Assembly: GCA_029259605.1 (NCBI GenBank)
Contig: JAJDEV010000095.1
Coordinates: 1 to 36,905, forward strand
Length of the DNA: 36,905 bases
Direction: 5' to 3'
Source of the DNA: Planctomycetota bacterium
GTDB lineage: Bacteria; Planctomycetota; UBA1135; GCA-002686595
Shown: positions 24,283 through 33,409 of the stretch, one piece after another
Position numbering within the stretch: position 1 is the first letter of the stretch
How the letters are laid out: the number at the start of each line of letters is the position of its first letter
Notes under the pieces: generated by a model
Told to the model about the DNA's origin: nothing
Seen by the model: the letters and a program-made list of their open reading frames with translations, nothing else
Databases searched by the model: none
Translations under genes and position numbers: made by a program

Positions 24283-25911
24283 ATGCGGTTTCGCCTCCAA
24301 CACGCGCGTCATCTCGCGCTTCCCTTCGCGTTCCTGAGCCTCGCCGGTTCTTCGCTCGCCCACGAACACGAGGAGCAGAAGCTCCTCGCGAGCGATGGCG
24401 TTGCCGGTGACCAGTTCGGTCGTTCCTCCGCCGTGTTCGGCAGCACCGTCGCCATCGGGGCACCGAACGCAGCCGGCACCGGCGCCGTGTACGTGTTCGA
24501 GCACGACGGCGAGGAGTTCCACGAGGAAGCCAAGCTCGTGCCGAGCGACGGCCTCGCGGGCGACTTGTTCGGTCTGTCGGTCGCGTTGTTCGACGAGACC
24601 ATCCTCATCGGCGCGCCCGGACACGACGGCGCGGGAACGGATGCGGGCGCGGCGTACGTGTTCGTGCACAACGGCGTGAGTTGGGTCGAGGAGCAGAAGC
24701 TGCTCCCGCTCGTCAGCGCCCCCGGCGACTCGTTCGGACACTCCGTCGCGCTGCACGAAGAGACGGCCGCCGTCGGTGCGCCGCGCAACAACGCCTTGGC
24801 GGGCGCCGTCACGGGTTCCGCCTTCGTCTTCGTGCGTTCGTTCGGCGTTTGGACCGAGGAGCAAGAGCTCCAGGCTCCGGGCGCAGCGACGGGCAACCAG
24901 TTCGGAACGGGCGTCGCCGTCGAAGACGACACGCTCGTCGTCGGTGCACTCCTCGCGAGCGGCCGTGTCGCGAGAACCGGCGCCGCGTTCGTGTTCGACC
25001 GCGCGTTCGGAGTTTGGACCGCTTCGGACAAGCTCATCGACTCGAGCGGGAACAAGAACGACTTCTTCGGGATCGCCGTGTCGATGCACGACGGCGTGAT
25101 CGCCGTGGGCGCATCGGGCGATGACGACGCCGGCAACGGATCGGGTTCCGTGTTCGGCTTCGCGAACGGCTCGGGCGGCTGGTTCGAGCTGCACCAGTAC
25201 GAAGGGAAAGGCGCGGGCGATCTCCTCGGCGCGTCCGTCTCGCGCGCTTACCGCGCGACGCTGGCTGGCTCCCGCTTCGACGACGACGGCGCGAACAACG
25301 CAGGGTCGAGCCAGATCTTCGTCGGCTTCGGAACGAGCGTCGAGTATCAGATCTACATCGCGAGTGACGCGGTTGCCTCGAACTTCCTCGGCACGTCGGT
25401 CGCCGTTTCGGACTGCTTCATCGTCTCGGGCGCCCCGGGCGAAGACGCGCTCGGCAACAACGCTGGCGCGGCGTACATCTACATCCTGCGCGAACCCGAG
25501 GCGACCGTGTTCAACGGGTCGAACGTGAACCCGCTGTGCATGACGACGACCGAGCTCCCCGTGATCGGTTCACACTGGATGGTCGAAGTGGACACCTCGC
25601 CCTTCCCGACCGCCGCGTCGAGCACCGTGATCGTCTACAACTCGCTCAACGGACTGCCGCCGATGCGCCCGTTCGGCGAGATCCTCATCAACCGCGCGAG
25701 CGGGTTCATCATGTCGTCCCTGATCGTCGGGACGGGTGTGGTCGAGCACGAGTTCGACATTCCGGACGACCCCTACTTCGTCGGCGTGCAGTACGCCGCC
25801 CAAGCCGTCATCCGCTCGGGTGACCCGGGCATCCCGATCATCGGGCTCTGCAATGCCGAGAGCGTGACGATCGGTTGCATGGCCGAAGGCGGACATCACG
25901 AGGAGGAGTAA
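24283..25911 (+). CDS. Secreted FG-GAP beta-propeller protein with C-terminal planctomycete-type module
   Basis: This 542-residue exported protein has a signal peptide MRFRLQHARHLALPFAFLSL ending near SLAHE. Seven FG-GAP-like blades follow, marked by GVAGDQFG, GLAGDLFG, APGDSFG, ATGNQFG, NKNDFFG, GAGDLLG and AVASNFLG. Each leads into a VAVGAP-type strand and a GAAYVF-type strand, as in integrin-alpha-like propellers. After residue 400 comes a separate beta module (FNGSNVNPLCMTTTELPVIG, then VQYAAQAVIRSG) that I associate with planctomycete exported proteins. It ends GGHHEEE. ATG 24283 is chosen because the signal peptide begins there. The role is unknown; binding or surface display is plausible. 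It is followed by a strong terminator. Confidence 0.82.
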   Translation: MRFRLQHARHLALPFAFLSLAGSSLAHEHEEQKLLASDGVAGDQFGRSSAVFGSTVAIGAPNAAGTGAVYVFEHDGEEFHEEAKLVPSDGLAGDLFGLSVALFDETILIGAPGHDGAGTDAGAAYVFVHNGVSWVEEQKLLPLVSAPGDSFGHSVALHEETAAVGAPRNNALAGAVTGSAFVFVRSFGVWTEEQELQAPGAATGNQFGTGVAVEDDTLVVGALLASGRVARTGAAFVFDRAFGVWTASDKLIDSSGNKNDFFGIAVSMHDGVIAVGASGDDDAGNGSGSVFGFANGSGGWFELHQYEGKGAGDLLGASVSRAYRATLAGSRFDDDGANNAGSSQIFVGFGTSVEYQIYIASDAVASNFLGTSVAVSDCFIVSGAPGEDALGNNAGAAYIYILREPEATVFNGSNVNPLCMTTTELPVIGSHWMVEVDTSPFPTAASSTVIVYNSLNGLPPMRPFGEILINRASGFIMSSLIVGTGVVEHEFDIPDDPYFVGVQYAAQAVIRSGDPGIPIIGLCNAESVTIGCMAEGGHHEEE

Positions 25912-25935
25912 GCCTCCACGTCCGTCTCGGATACC

Positions 25936-25973
25936 GCGGGCCCCGTCTCTCCCGAACGGAGAACGGGGCCCGC
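25936..25973. terminator. Bidirectional terminator hairpin
   Basis: A perfect 11-bp GC-rich stem (25936-25946 with 25963-25973) continues for five more pairs after a one-base bulge and closes on a short loop. It lies between the convergent FG-GAP gene (stop 25911) and sulfatase gene (stop 25993). No T run follows on either side, which is common in high-GC genomes. Confidence 0.75.
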
Positions 25974-25992
25974 TCACGTTCGCGCCGAGCGG

Positions 25993-27432
25993 TTAGCCGT
26001 CGACCCAGCCCGCGGCGCGCACGCTCACGCCGGGGACCTTGGTCAGCGTGTCGCCGAGCTCCGCACGCTTCGCGAACGCGAGCGCGGCGAGCCGCGCGAC
26101 GACGTCGGGAAACTGCGCCGACACGTCGTTCGACTCCGCGGCGTCAATCGCGAGGTCGTAGAGTTCGAGCCCCGTCTCGCGTCCGTAGTCGTAGCTGCCC
26201 GGGATGCCGTCGCGACCCTGCTTGCGGCCTTCCATCGAACGGTAGTAGTGCGGGAAGTGCAGCTTCCAGCGACCGGAGCGCACGGCCTGCAGGTCGCCGC
26301 GGTGGTACCAGAAGTAGTACGCCTCGTGCGGCTCGAAGCGGTGCGGCTCGCCGAGCAGGAGCGGCGCGATGCTCTTTCCGTCGATCGGATGCGGCGGGAG
26401 CTTGGCGCCGATGAGCTCGGCGATCGTCGGGAAGAGGTCGATCGTCATCACCGGTTGCGTCGTGACCGAGTCGGGCTCGATGTGCCCGGGCCACGAGACG
26501 ACGCACGGAACGCGCACGCCGCCTTCGAACGTCGTGCCCTTGCCCTCGCGCAGCGGGCCGGCCGACCCGGCGTGGTTGCCGTAGGACAGCCACGGTCCGT
26601 TGTCGGACGTCACGACGAGGAGCGTGTTGTCCGCGACACCCGACTCCTCGAGCGCTCGAACGACCGCGCCCACCGAAGCGTCGAGTTCCTCGATCACATC
26701 ACCGTAGGGACCGCGCTCGGTTTGCCCCGCGAAGCGCTCGGACGCGTGCAGCGGGACGTGCGGCATCGCGTGCGCGAGGTAGAGGAAGAACGTGCGCCCC
26801 TCGGCGGCGTTGCGCTCGATGAACGAGACCGCGCGGCGCGTGAAGTCGCCCGTGAAGCGGCGCTGATCCGTGTTGTAGCCGACGACCTTCTCGCCCTCGA
26901 GCGTCGGGAGGTCGCCCCACGCCTTCGGACTCTCGGGGTGGCCGGGCCACATGTCGTTCGAGTACGGGATGCCGTAGAACTCATCGAAGCCGTGGCGCGT
27001 CGGCAGGAACTCGGGGCGATGCCCGAGGTGCCACTTGCCGAAGATCGCGGTCGCGTAGCCGCGGCTCTTGCAGAGCTCGGCGAGCGTGACCTCGCCCGCG
27101 GCGATGCCGAGTTCGCTGCCCGGACCGAGCGCACCGTGGATGCCGATGCGGTTCGCGTAGCAGCCGGTGAGGAGCGCGGCCCGGGACGCGGAGCAGACCG
27201 GCTGGGCGACGTAGAAGTCGGTGAAGCGCCGGCCCTGCTTGGCCAGGCGATCGATGTTGGGCGTCGCGTAGCCCGTCGCGCCCTGGTAGCCGACGTCCCC
27301 CCACCCCATGTCGTCGACCAAGACGATGACGACGTTGGGGAGCGGCGGCGGGGCCGGCTCGCGCGTCCGCGTCGGACGCGGGGCGACGCACGCGACCGCG
27401 AGCACGACCAGCGGAACGAAGCGCGCGCTCAT
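25993..27432 (-). CDS. Sulfatase, lipoprotein (arylsulfatase-like)
   Basis: This 479-residue alkaline-phosphatase-superfamily enzyme hydrolyses sulfate esters. The formylglycine site reads [13 protein letters not shown] with Cys80 and Arg84; alanine stands where proline is usual in CxPSR, a change known in some active sulfatases. Metal residues appear in [13 protein letters not shown] (Asp40, Asp41) and TSDNGPW, and substrate-sulfate residues in GKWHLGH. A lipobox (LAVAC, Cys15) suggests envelope anchoring. The substrate is not readable; sulfated algal polysaccharides are typical for the phylum. The ATG overlaps the SRPBCC stop as ATGA. Maturation needs a formylglycine-generating enzyme, which is not in the window. 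Confidence 0.92.
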   Translation of the reverse strand: MSARFVPLVVLAVACVAPRPTRTREPAPPPLPNVVIVLVDDMGWGDVGYQGATGYATPNIDRLAKQGRRFTDFYVAQPVCSASRAALLTGCYANRIGIHGALGPGSELGIAAGEVTLAELCKSRGYATAIFGKWHLGHRPEFLPTRHGFDEFYGIPYSNDMWPGHPESPKAWGDLPTLEGEKVVGYNTDQRRFTGDFTRRAVSFIERNAAEGRTFFLYLAHAMPHVPLHASERFAGQTERGPYGDVIEELDASVGAVVRALEESGVADNTLLVVTSDNGPWLSYGNHAGSAGPLREGKGTTFEGGVRVPCVVSWPGHIEPDSVTTQPVMTIDLFPTIAELIGAKLPPHPIDGKSIAPLLLGEPHRFEPHEAYYFWYHRGDLQAVRSGRWKLHFPHYYRSMEGRKQGRDGIPGSYDYGRETGLELYDLAIDAAESNDVSAQFPDVVARLAALAFAKRAELGDTLTKVPGVSVRAAGWVDG

Positions 27433-27872
27433 TCGGACGCGCCGCCCTCGATCAAGCCCGCGAGCGCCTCCGATGCGTTGGCCGAGTTCTTCGTGATCCA
27501 CCCGCGGAGGATCGGCTCCATGAACTTCATCATCCCCTTCATCTGACAGGTGTACGCGTGCGTCACCTTCGTGCCGCCCTCGTCCGGCTCCAGCGTGAAC
27601 GTCGCGGAGAACGACGCCGGCCCGCCCTGCCCGGCGTGCGCGAACGTGCGCGGCGGATCGAAGGTGGTGACCTCGAGCTCGGCCTCGGTCCGGTTGCCGC
27701 TCATCTCGACGATCTCGTGGTAGCGCGTCCCGACCCCGACCTCTCCGGGCGTGAGCTTGGTGACCTCGATCAGGTCGGGGACCCATTCGGGAGCGCGCTC
27801 GAGATCGGCGAGCACGGTCCAAGCCTCGGCGGGCGGGCGAGCGACTCGGAAGACGACTTCTCCTTGGATCAT
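27429..27872 (-). CDS. SRPBCC-fold (polyketide cyclase/START-like) protein
   Basis: This 147-residue protein has the SRPBCC pattern: [20 protein letters not shown] at the start, [25 protein letters not shown], and a final amphipathic helix. Such folds bind hydrophobic ligands or act as small enzymes or stress proteins; the ligand is unknown. ATG 27872 is taken; ATG 27893 would add seven residues and is also possible. It is directly coupled to the sulfatase (4-bp overlap), an unusual pairing that suggests coordinated expression. Its promoter must lie in the 28-kb gap region shared with clpB. Confidence 0.8.
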   Translation of the reverse strand: MIQGEVVFRVARPPAEAWTVLADLERAPEWVPDLIEVTKLTPGEVGVGTRYHEIVEMSGNRTEAELEVTTFDPPRTFAHAGQGGPASFSATFTLEPDEGGTKVTHAYTCQMKGMMKFMEPILRGWITKNSANASEALAGLIEGGASE

Positions 27873-27893
27873 GGCGGGGAGCGAGGGGGCCAT

Positions 27894-28149
27894 TGGGAAA
27901 TGGGGCGTGAGAGGGTAGCGAGCATGGGCGCGCGCGTCGCCCGGTCCCTCGCCCCCCCAAAGAACCCCCGTCCCTAGCCCCCACCCACCCCGGGGCCGAG
28001 AATGGACCCGCGCGGTTCGCGGCGGTTCGCGAGAAAACGCGTCGACGGGCCGATCGGCCACAATGGCATGCGCTGCCAGTTTGGCGCATTCCAGCGGGCT
28101 CGCGATCCGCGAAATCGGCCTTCTTAGCATGGATACGCGGGTTTCGGCC
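27894..28149. other. Divergent intergenic region between SRPBCC/sulfatase and clpB
   Basis: This gap of about 280 bp contains a pyrimidine-rich plus strand (27950-28000), a tandem of the 10-mer GCGGTTCGCG around 28012-28031 and a short TGGCA/TGCCA dyad near 28064-28078. I see no CIRCE element and no RNA gene. The only strong signal is the palindrome at 28150-28177, listed separately. Confidence 0.5.
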
Positions 28150-28177
28150 TGGCACACCCCTTGCCCTAGGTGTGCCA
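28150..28177 (+). promoter_or_regulatory. Sigma-54-like promoter overlapping a perfect palindrome at the clpB start
   Basis: TGGCAC at 28150-28155 and TTGC at 28161-28164 are separated by five bases, matching the sigma-54 -24/-12 pattern with correct GG-to-GC spacing. The same stretch forms a 9-bp perfect dyad, TGGCACACC (28150-28158) with GGTGTGCCA (28169-28177), whose last base is the A of the clpB start codon. If sigma-54 is used, transcription would begin at about 28176, giving a leaderless mRNA. The dyad could instead be a repressor operator or an RNA hairpin masking the start. Confidence 0.5.
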
Positions 28178-30732
28178 TGCAGCAGCCCAACTTCACCCAC
28201 AAGTCCACCGCCGCGCTCCAGAGCGCCCAGGCCCTCGCCGTCACCGCGGGGCATCCCGAGGTGACCTCCCTGCACGTTGCCGCGGCGCTCCTCGAGGAAC
28301 CCGATGGCCTTCTCGGCGCGGTGCTCGCGCGGCTCGAGGCCGACACGAAGGTGCTCCGCGCGGAGGTCGAGCGGGCGCTCGGCAAGCTGCCGAAAACGCA
28401 GGGCGCGGAGGCTCCGCAGTTCGGCGCCGACCTCTCGAACGTGCTCACCGACGCCTCGGCGCGGGCGGCGAAGCTCGGGGACTCGTTCCTCTCGACCGAG
28501 CACCTGCTCTTGGCCCTGGCGGCCCGCGGCGGGCACGGAGCGTCCGAGCTCTTCGTCGCGCGCAGCCTGACCGCCGACCGGCTCGAGACGGCCCTCAGCG
28601 AGGTCCGCGGTTCGCGCCGCGTCGACACGCCCGATCCGGAGTCGACCTTCGAAGCGCTCGAGAAGTACGCCCGCGACCTCACCGCCGACGCGCGCGCCGG
28701 GAAGCTCGACCCCGTGATCGGCCGCGACCTCGAGATCCGCCGCGTCATGCAGGTGCTCTCGCGGCGCCGCAAGAACAACCCGGTCCTGATCGGCGAGCCC
28801 GGCGTCGGCAAGACGGCGATCGTCGAGGGACTCGCCAACCGCATCGTCGCGGGTGACGTTCCCGAGGGGCTGAAGGGTCAGCGCATCATGGCGCTCGACC
28901 TCGGCGCGTTGCTCGCCGGCGCCAAGTTCCGCGGCGACTTCGAGGAGCGCCTGAAGGCCGTGCTCGAGGAGATCGCCGCGTCGACGGGCGAGATCATCCT
29001 GTTCATCGACGAGCTCCACACGCTCGTCGGCGCGGGCGGCGCAGAGGGCGCCGTCGACGCGGCGAACATGCTCAAGCCCGCGCTCGCGCGCGGCGACTTG
29101 CACTGCATCGGTGCGACCACGCTCGACGAGTACCGCAAGTACGTCGAGAAGGACAAGGCGCTCGAGCGCCGCTTCATGCCGGTGCCGGTCGACGAGCCCA
29201 CGGTCGACGACACGATCGCGATCTTGCGCGGCCTCAAGGAGCGCTACGAAACGCACTACGGCGTCCACATCTTGGACGAAGCCCTCGTCAGCGCGGCGCG
29301 TCTGTCCGACCGCCACATCTCGCAACGCTTCCTGCCCGACAAGGCGATCGACCTCGTCGACGAGGCGGCGGCGCACCTCAAGATCTCGATCGACTCGATG
29401 CCGCCGGAGCTCGACGAGCTCGAGCGGCGCACGCGCCAGCTCGAGATCGAGCGCTCGGCGCTGAAGAAGGAGGGTGCACGCGACTCGAAGGCGCGGCTCG
29501 CGTCGATCGACGCCGAGCTCGCGAACCTGAAGGAAGAGACGAGCTCGCTCCAGGCGCGTTGGCACACCGAGAAGGACCTCATCACGCGCATTCGCGCGGG
29601 CAAGGCGCTGATCGAATCGCTGCGCGCGGAGGCGGAGCGCACCGAGCGCGAGGGCAACCTCGAGCGCGTCGGCCAGATCCGTTACGGCGAGATCCCCGAG
29701 TCCGAACGCGACGTCGCCGACGCGCAGGAGCGCCTGAAGTCCGCACAAGAGAACGGTGCGCTGCTGCCTGAGGAAGTCGACGCCGAAGCGATCGCGCAGG
29801 TCGTGAGTCGCTGGACCTCGATCCCCGCGTCGCGCCTGCTCGAAACCGAGCGCGACAAGCTCATCCACATGGAAGAGCGGCTCGCGGAGCGCGTCGTCGG
29901 ACAGGACGCGGCGCTCAAGCTGATCGCCGAGTCCGTGCGCCGCGCGCGCACCGGCATGCAAGAGGAGTCGCGCCCGATGGGTTCGTTCCTGCTGCTCGGC
30001 CCGACCGGCGTCGGCAAGACGGAGACCGCGCGCGCGCTGGCGCAGTTCCTGTTCGACGACGAGACGTCGATGGTGCGCCTCGACATGAGCGAGTACATGG
30101 AGAAGCACTCGGTCGCGCGGATGATCGGTGCGCCCCCCGGCTACATCGGATACGACGAGGGTGGCGCGCTGACCGAAGCCGTCCGTCGCAAGCCGCACTC
30201 GGTGATCCTGCTCGACGAGATCGAGAAGGCCCACCCCGACGTCGCCAACATCCTGCTGCAGATCCTCGACGACGGTCGCCTGACCGACGGACAGGGTCGC
30301 ATCGTCGACTTCACGCAGACGCTCGTCATCATGACCAGCAACATCGCCGGCGAGGACGCGTTGCGCGGACACTTCCGGCCCGAGTTCCTGAACCGGCTCG
30401 ACGAAGTCATCCACTACAACGCGCTCGAGCCGAGCGTGCTGATTGGCATCGTCGACGTGCAGCTGAAGCGCCTCGCGCGAAGCATCGGCGAGCGCGACCT
30501 CACGCTCGAAGTGTCCCAGCAGGCGCGAGCCGCGCTGGTCGAAGAAGGCTGGGATCCGGAGTACGGCGCGCGACCGCTCAAGCGCGCCATCCAGCGCCGG
30601 ATCCAGAACCTGCTCGCCGACGCGATCCTCGACAACCGCCTACTGCCGGGCGACACCGCGATGGTCGACTTCGGCGACGAGGGCTTCACGCTCAGCGTCC
30701 ATCGCCCGACGGCGCGGCTGGCTTCGGCGTAG
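28177..30732 (+). CDS. clpB: Disaggregase chaperone ClpB
   Basis: This 851-residue AAA+ chaperone works with DnaK to dissolve protein aggregates. The N-domain starts [21 protein letters not shown], which fixes ATG 28177 against the longer open frame. AAA1 has Walker [10 protein letters not shown] (about 206-214) and Walker [15 protein letters not shown]. The middle coiled-coil domain spans roughly 395-530. AAA2 has Walker [10 protein letters not shown] (about 608-616), Walker [15 protein letters not shown] and the arginine-finger region [12 protein letters not shown]. The stretch between MTSN and HFRPEF is only about nine residues, shorter than in E. coli ClpB. It is alone on its strand, flanked by the palindromic start site and a strong terminator. 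Confidence 0.96.
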   Translation: MQQPNFTHKSTAALQSAQALAVTAGHPEVTSLHVAAALLEEPDGLLGAVLARLEADTKVLRAEVERALGKLPKTQGAEAPQFGADLSNVLTDASARAAKLGDSFLSTEHLLLALAARGGHGASELFVARSLTADRLETALSEVRGSRRVDTPDPESTFEALEKYARDLTADARAGKLDPVIGRDLEIRRVMQVLSRRRKNNPVLIGEPGVGKTAIVEGLANRIVAGDVPEGLKGQRIMALDLGALLAGAKFRGDFEERLKAVLEEIAASTGEIILFIDELHTLVGAGGAEGAVDAANMLKPALARGDLHCIGATTLDEYRKYVEKDKALERRFMPVPVDEPTVDDTIAILRGLKERYETHYGVHILDEALVSAARLSDRHISQRFLPDKAIDLVDEAAAHLKISIDSMPPELDELERRTRQLEIERSALKKEGARDSKARLASIDAELANLKEETSSLQARWHTEKDLITRIRAGKALIESLRAEAERTEREGNLERVGQIRYGEIPESERDVADAQERLKSAQENGALLPEEVDAEAIAQVVSRWTSIPASRLLETERDKLIHMEERLAERVVGQDAALKLIAESVRRARTGMQEESRPMGSFLLLGPTGVGKTETARALAQFLFDDETSMVRLDMSEYMEKHSVARMIGAPPGYIGYDEGGALTEAVRRKPHSVILLDEIEKAHPDVANILLQILDDGRLTDGQGRIVDFTQTLVIMTSNIAGEDALRGHFRPEFLNRLDEVIHYNALEPSVLIGIVDVQLKRLARSIGERDLTLEVSQQARAALVEEGWDPEYGARPLKRAIQRRIQNLLADAILDNRLLPGDTAMVDFGDEGFTLSVHRPTARLASA

Positions 30733-30738
30733 CCGTAC

Positions 30739-30782
30739 GGAGCCGCACACCCGCCGCCACGGTCGGCGCGGTGTGCGGCTCC
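30739..30782. terminator. Bidirectional terminator after clpB
   Basis: A perfect 13-bp stem (GGAGCCGCACACC at 30739-30751 with its complement at 30770-30782) has an 18-base loop that can pair further inside (GCCG/CGGC). It sits between the convergent clpB and DUF4287 genes. The left arm with its three preceding bases recurs exactly at 36817-36832 after yciB. Confidence 0.82.
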
Positions 30783-30793
30783 TGTTGCGGAGG

Positions 30794-31450
30794 TCAGCTG
30801 GCGAACGAGCGCGCCAGCTCCGCCAAGCGCTCGGTCCAGAACGCGCGCACGCGCTCCGCGCTCGCCTTGTCGGGCAACTCGCGATGCTGGATCGTCACCT
30901 GGCTCTTCGTCGCGGCCTTGGCGTAGAAGTGGACGTCCACCTGCGTGCCGTCCTCCCAGGTCAAGCGCATCGACTTGTCGCGCGTCGACGTCTTGATCCG
31001 CGGCTTGACGTCGCCGAGCCAACGCACACGCTTGCGCGCGCCGAACGCCGCGTACAAGTCCGCGACCGCGACCGGCAGCGTCTTGCTCTTGTTGACGTCG
31101 TAGCCGCCACCGCGCCGCTGCCCGGTGTCGCGTAGACCCCGCACGCGCTCGTAGCCGACCGTCACCGTTTGCGCCCACCACGCGGACACGTCGAGCTCGT
31201 CGCGTAGGAGCGCGGCGATCGACCTGTGCGGCTTCGACGCGGCACCGTGCTGATCGAGCACGCGCACCCAATCGCGCCAATCGCGGCCGGTCTTCGTCTT
31301 CACGGCTTCGTCGCTCATTCCGGCGATGGCGGCGTAGTCGCGCTTGTCGTCCTTCGTGCGCACGACCTGCGCGCGCGCGGTGGTGTAGGACTCGCCCGTG
31401 CGACGCATGCGCTCACGAACGTGGCGCTTCAGATCCTTCTGCTTCGGCAT
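30794..31450 (-). CDS. DUF4287 plus SRPBCC-like domain protein
   Basis: This 218-residue soluble protein starts MPKQKDLKRHVRERMRRTGES, a short basic leader. A DUF4287-like helical domain follows at about 40-105 (YAAIAGMSDEAVKTKTGRDW, then LRDELDVSAWWAQTVTVGYE). The C-terminal half (about 115-215; TWEDGTQVDVHFYAKAATKS, VTIQHRELPDKASAERVRAF) looks like an AHSA1/SRPBCC domain. The function is unknown. It is convergent with clpB and divergent from the sulfatase-like gene. ATG 31450 matches the conserved leader. Confidence 0.78.
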   Translation of the reverse strand: MPKQKDLKRHVRERMRRTGESYTTARAQVVRTKDDKRDYAAIAGMSDEAVKTKTGRDWRDWVRVLDQHGAASKPHRSIAALLRDELDVSAWWAQTVTVGYERVRGLRDTGQRRGGGYDVNKSKTLPVAVADLYAAFGARKRVRWLGDVKPRIKTSTRDKSMRLTWEDGTQVDVHFYAKAATKSQVTIQHRELPDKASAERVRAFWTERLAELARSFAS

Positions 31451-31696
31451 CTCGGTTCTCCGTTTCGGTTCACGCAGAGACGACGCACCCCGGCTGCGAA
31501 GCCCGCGCTAACGAAGGGAGCTTCGGATGCAGATCCGGGGGTGTGCCCCCCTTTGCCTCGCGAGGACCCTTGCCGAGGAAGGGCCGAAGAGGTTGGGCGT
31601 GGACCACGCCCGTGGGGAGCATCGTACCAAAACTTTCCCGCCGCGAAGCGCGACGCGGAGTGCGACTCCCCACCGCTCGCTCGGTACGTTCCTGGC
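31451..31696. other. Intergenic region with short hairpins
   Basis: Between the divergent DUF4287 and sulfatase-like genes there is a GGGGG-TGTG-CCCCC hairpin followed by CTTT (31537-31554). A 17-bp palindrome with a single central base lies at 31595-31611 (GGGCGTGG/CCACGCCC), with a CCTCGCGAGG palindrome at 31557-31566. The rest is unremarkable apart from an unusually AT-rich patch, CCAAAACTTT, near 31627-31636. The hairpins could be operators, or a terminator for an untracked small RNA. I cannot assign a function. Confidence 0.4.
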
Positions 31697-33397
31697 GTGA
31701 AAGCGTGGAGTGGAGTGCAAGTCTGCGTCGGCCTCCTGGCGGCCTGCGGTTCCGAGGCGCGGCCCCTCGCGGAGGGCGCGCCGAACGTGCTGCTCGTCTC
31801 GCTCGACAGCGCGCGTCGCGATCGGATCGGAGCACGCGTGACGCCCCACATCGATCGGTTGGCGAGCGAGGGCGTGGTGTTCGAAGCGGCGTCGTCGACC
31901 ACGTCGTGGACCCTGCCCGCGCACGTCTCGCTCTTCACGGGGCTCGCCGACGTGGCGCACGGCGTCGACCTCGACGGCCATCGCGCGAGCGAGGACTTGC
32001 CGTGGCTCGTCGAGTCGCTCTCACGCGCGGGATATCGCACGGCGGGCTTCTTCTCGGGACCGTATCTCGAGCCGCGCTTCGGCTTCGCGCGCGGGTTCGC
32101 GCGGTACGAGGCGGCGTACGGCGACGAGCTCCGTGCGGCGTGGGAGCGCGCCGAGCGCGCGGAGGCGCGGCTCGCCGAGCGCGGTACCGCGGCGACAACC
32201 GCCGAAGTGGAGGCGAGCACGGAAGCGAGCCAGGCGCTCGAGCAAGCATCGCACCGAGACTCGAGCGCGCGGCGCGTGACCGACGCGGTGCTCGCCGAGC
32301 TCGACGAAGCGGCGCGCGCGGACCAGCGCTTTTTCGTCTTCGCGCACTACTTCGACCCGCACTACGACTACACGCCGCCGGCGCCGTTCGATCGGCGCTT
32401 CGACCCCGACTACACGGGCGCGATCGACGGGCGCGACTTCTACACGCGCGCGGACGTCGCCACCTTCGTTCCCGTCACCGACGCGCACCCGAGCGGACGA
32501 GCGCGCGTCGTCGACGAGCGCGACCTCGAGCACCTGATCGCGCTGTACGACGGCGAGATCGCGGCGACGGACGAACAGCTCGGTCGCATTTTGGTACGCC
32601 TCGACGAGCTCGGCCTCGCGAACGACACGCTCGTCGTCGTCCTCGCCGACCACGGCGACGAGTTCTTCGAGCACGACGGCATCGGGCATCGGCGCACGCT
32701 CTTCGAGGAGGTGCTGGCGATTCCGCTCGTGTTGCGTTGGCCGGCGCGCATCCCGCCGGGCGCGCGCAGCTCGGCGACCGTGTCCATCGCGGACGTCGCG
32801 GCGACCGTGCTCGATGCGGCGGGGATCACGGCGTCGCGCGCCAGTCTGTTTCCGCTCGCGACCGGCGCGTCGGATGCTGTGTCCGCACGTGGCGCGCTCG
32901 CGCGCATCGTCAACACGCGCTATGTCGACGAGACCTTCGTTGTCGACGGTACGTCGCACTCGGTCGCGTGCACGCGCGTCGAGGTTCGCGAGGCGTGGCG
33001 CGACGGTACGCTCAAGATCACACGCGAACGCGCGTGGCTGCGCGCCGGCGAGGACGTCGCCCCCGCGCTCGACACCCGACTCCGCAATCGCAGCGCGGCG
33101 CTGCGCGCCGAGGAGCGCCTGTCGTGGATCGACCTCGCGCGCGATCCGGGCGAGCGCTCGCCCTCGACCGACTTCTCCGCACCGCGCGCACGCGCCGCGC
33201 TCGACGCCTTCCGCGCGGAGTATGCCCGGCTCCTCAGCGCGCGCCGCGAACCCCGACTCGACGCCACGAACGAGGCGCTCGCCAGCGCGCTCGCCGGCCT
33301 GGGCTACGTCTCCGTCGACGCGACGGAAGGTGTGGTCGCGGCGAGCGAGCTCGTCCTCCCGCTCCCCGGCGAAGCCGTCGTCACGCCGCGCGACTGA
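31697..33397 (+). CDS. Sulfatase-fold lipoprotein lacking the formylglycine cysteine
   Basis: This 566-residue alkaline-phosphatase-superfamily protein begins (GTG 31697) with a lipoprotein signal, VCVGLLAAC. The metal-binding strand VLLVSLDSARRD (Asp37) and VVVLADHGDEFFEHDGIGH are intact, so it should bind a metal. At the nucleophile position it reads SWTLPAHVSLFTG: Thr72 stands where sulfatases have Cys or Ser, and the CxPSR arginine is His. It may be a hydrolase or transferase using threonine, as in the phosphoethanolamine and lipoteichoic-acid enzymes, rather than a sulfatase. Residues of about 145-195 form a charged, Ala/Glu-rich helical insert. The next gene begins 12 bases after its stop. 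Confidence 0.82.
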   Translation: MKAWSGVQVCVGLLAACGSEARPLAEGAPNVLLVSLDSARRDRIGARVTPHIDRLASEGVVFEAASSTTSWTLPAHVSLFTGLADVAHGVDLDGHRASEDLPWLVESLSRAGYRTAGFFSGPYLEPRFGFARGFARYEAAYGDELRAAWERAERAEARLAERGTAATTAEVEASTEASQALEQASHRDSSARRVTDAVLAELDEAARADQRFFVFAHYFDPHYDYTPPAPFDRRFDPDYTGAIDGRDFYTRADVATFVPVTDAHPSGRARVVDERDLEHLIALYDGEIAATDEQLGRILVRLDELGLANDTLVVVLADHGDEFFEHDGIGHRRTLFEEVLAIPLVLRWPARIPPGARSSATVSIADVAATVLDAAGITASRASLFPLATGASDAVSARGALARIVNTRYVDETFVVDGTSHSVACTRVEVREAWRDGTLKITRERAWLRAGEDVAPALDTRLRNRSAALRAEERLSWIDLARDPGERSPSTDFSAPRARAALDAFRAEYARLLSARREPRLDATNEALASALAGLGYVSVDATEGVVAASELVLPLPGEAVVTPRD

Positions 33398-33409
33398 TAC
33401 ACTTCGCGC

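Noticed and set aside
27894..28176. CIRCE/HrcA heat-shock operator upstream of clpB
   Set aside because: No TTAGCACTC/GAGTGCTAA dyad is present; only an isolated TTAGCA occurs near 28125.
25993..30414. A 1473-codon open frame on the minus strand running antisense to clpB and into the sulfatase gene
   Set aside because: Only the last 480 codons encode a recognisable protein. The rest is antisense to clpB, rich in Arg/Asp/Val/Leu, and reflects the lack of stop codons in high-GC DNA.
31537..31611. Small transposable element in the gap before the sulfatase-like gene
   Set aside because: The palindromes are short and independent, with no matching outer arms and no target duplication.
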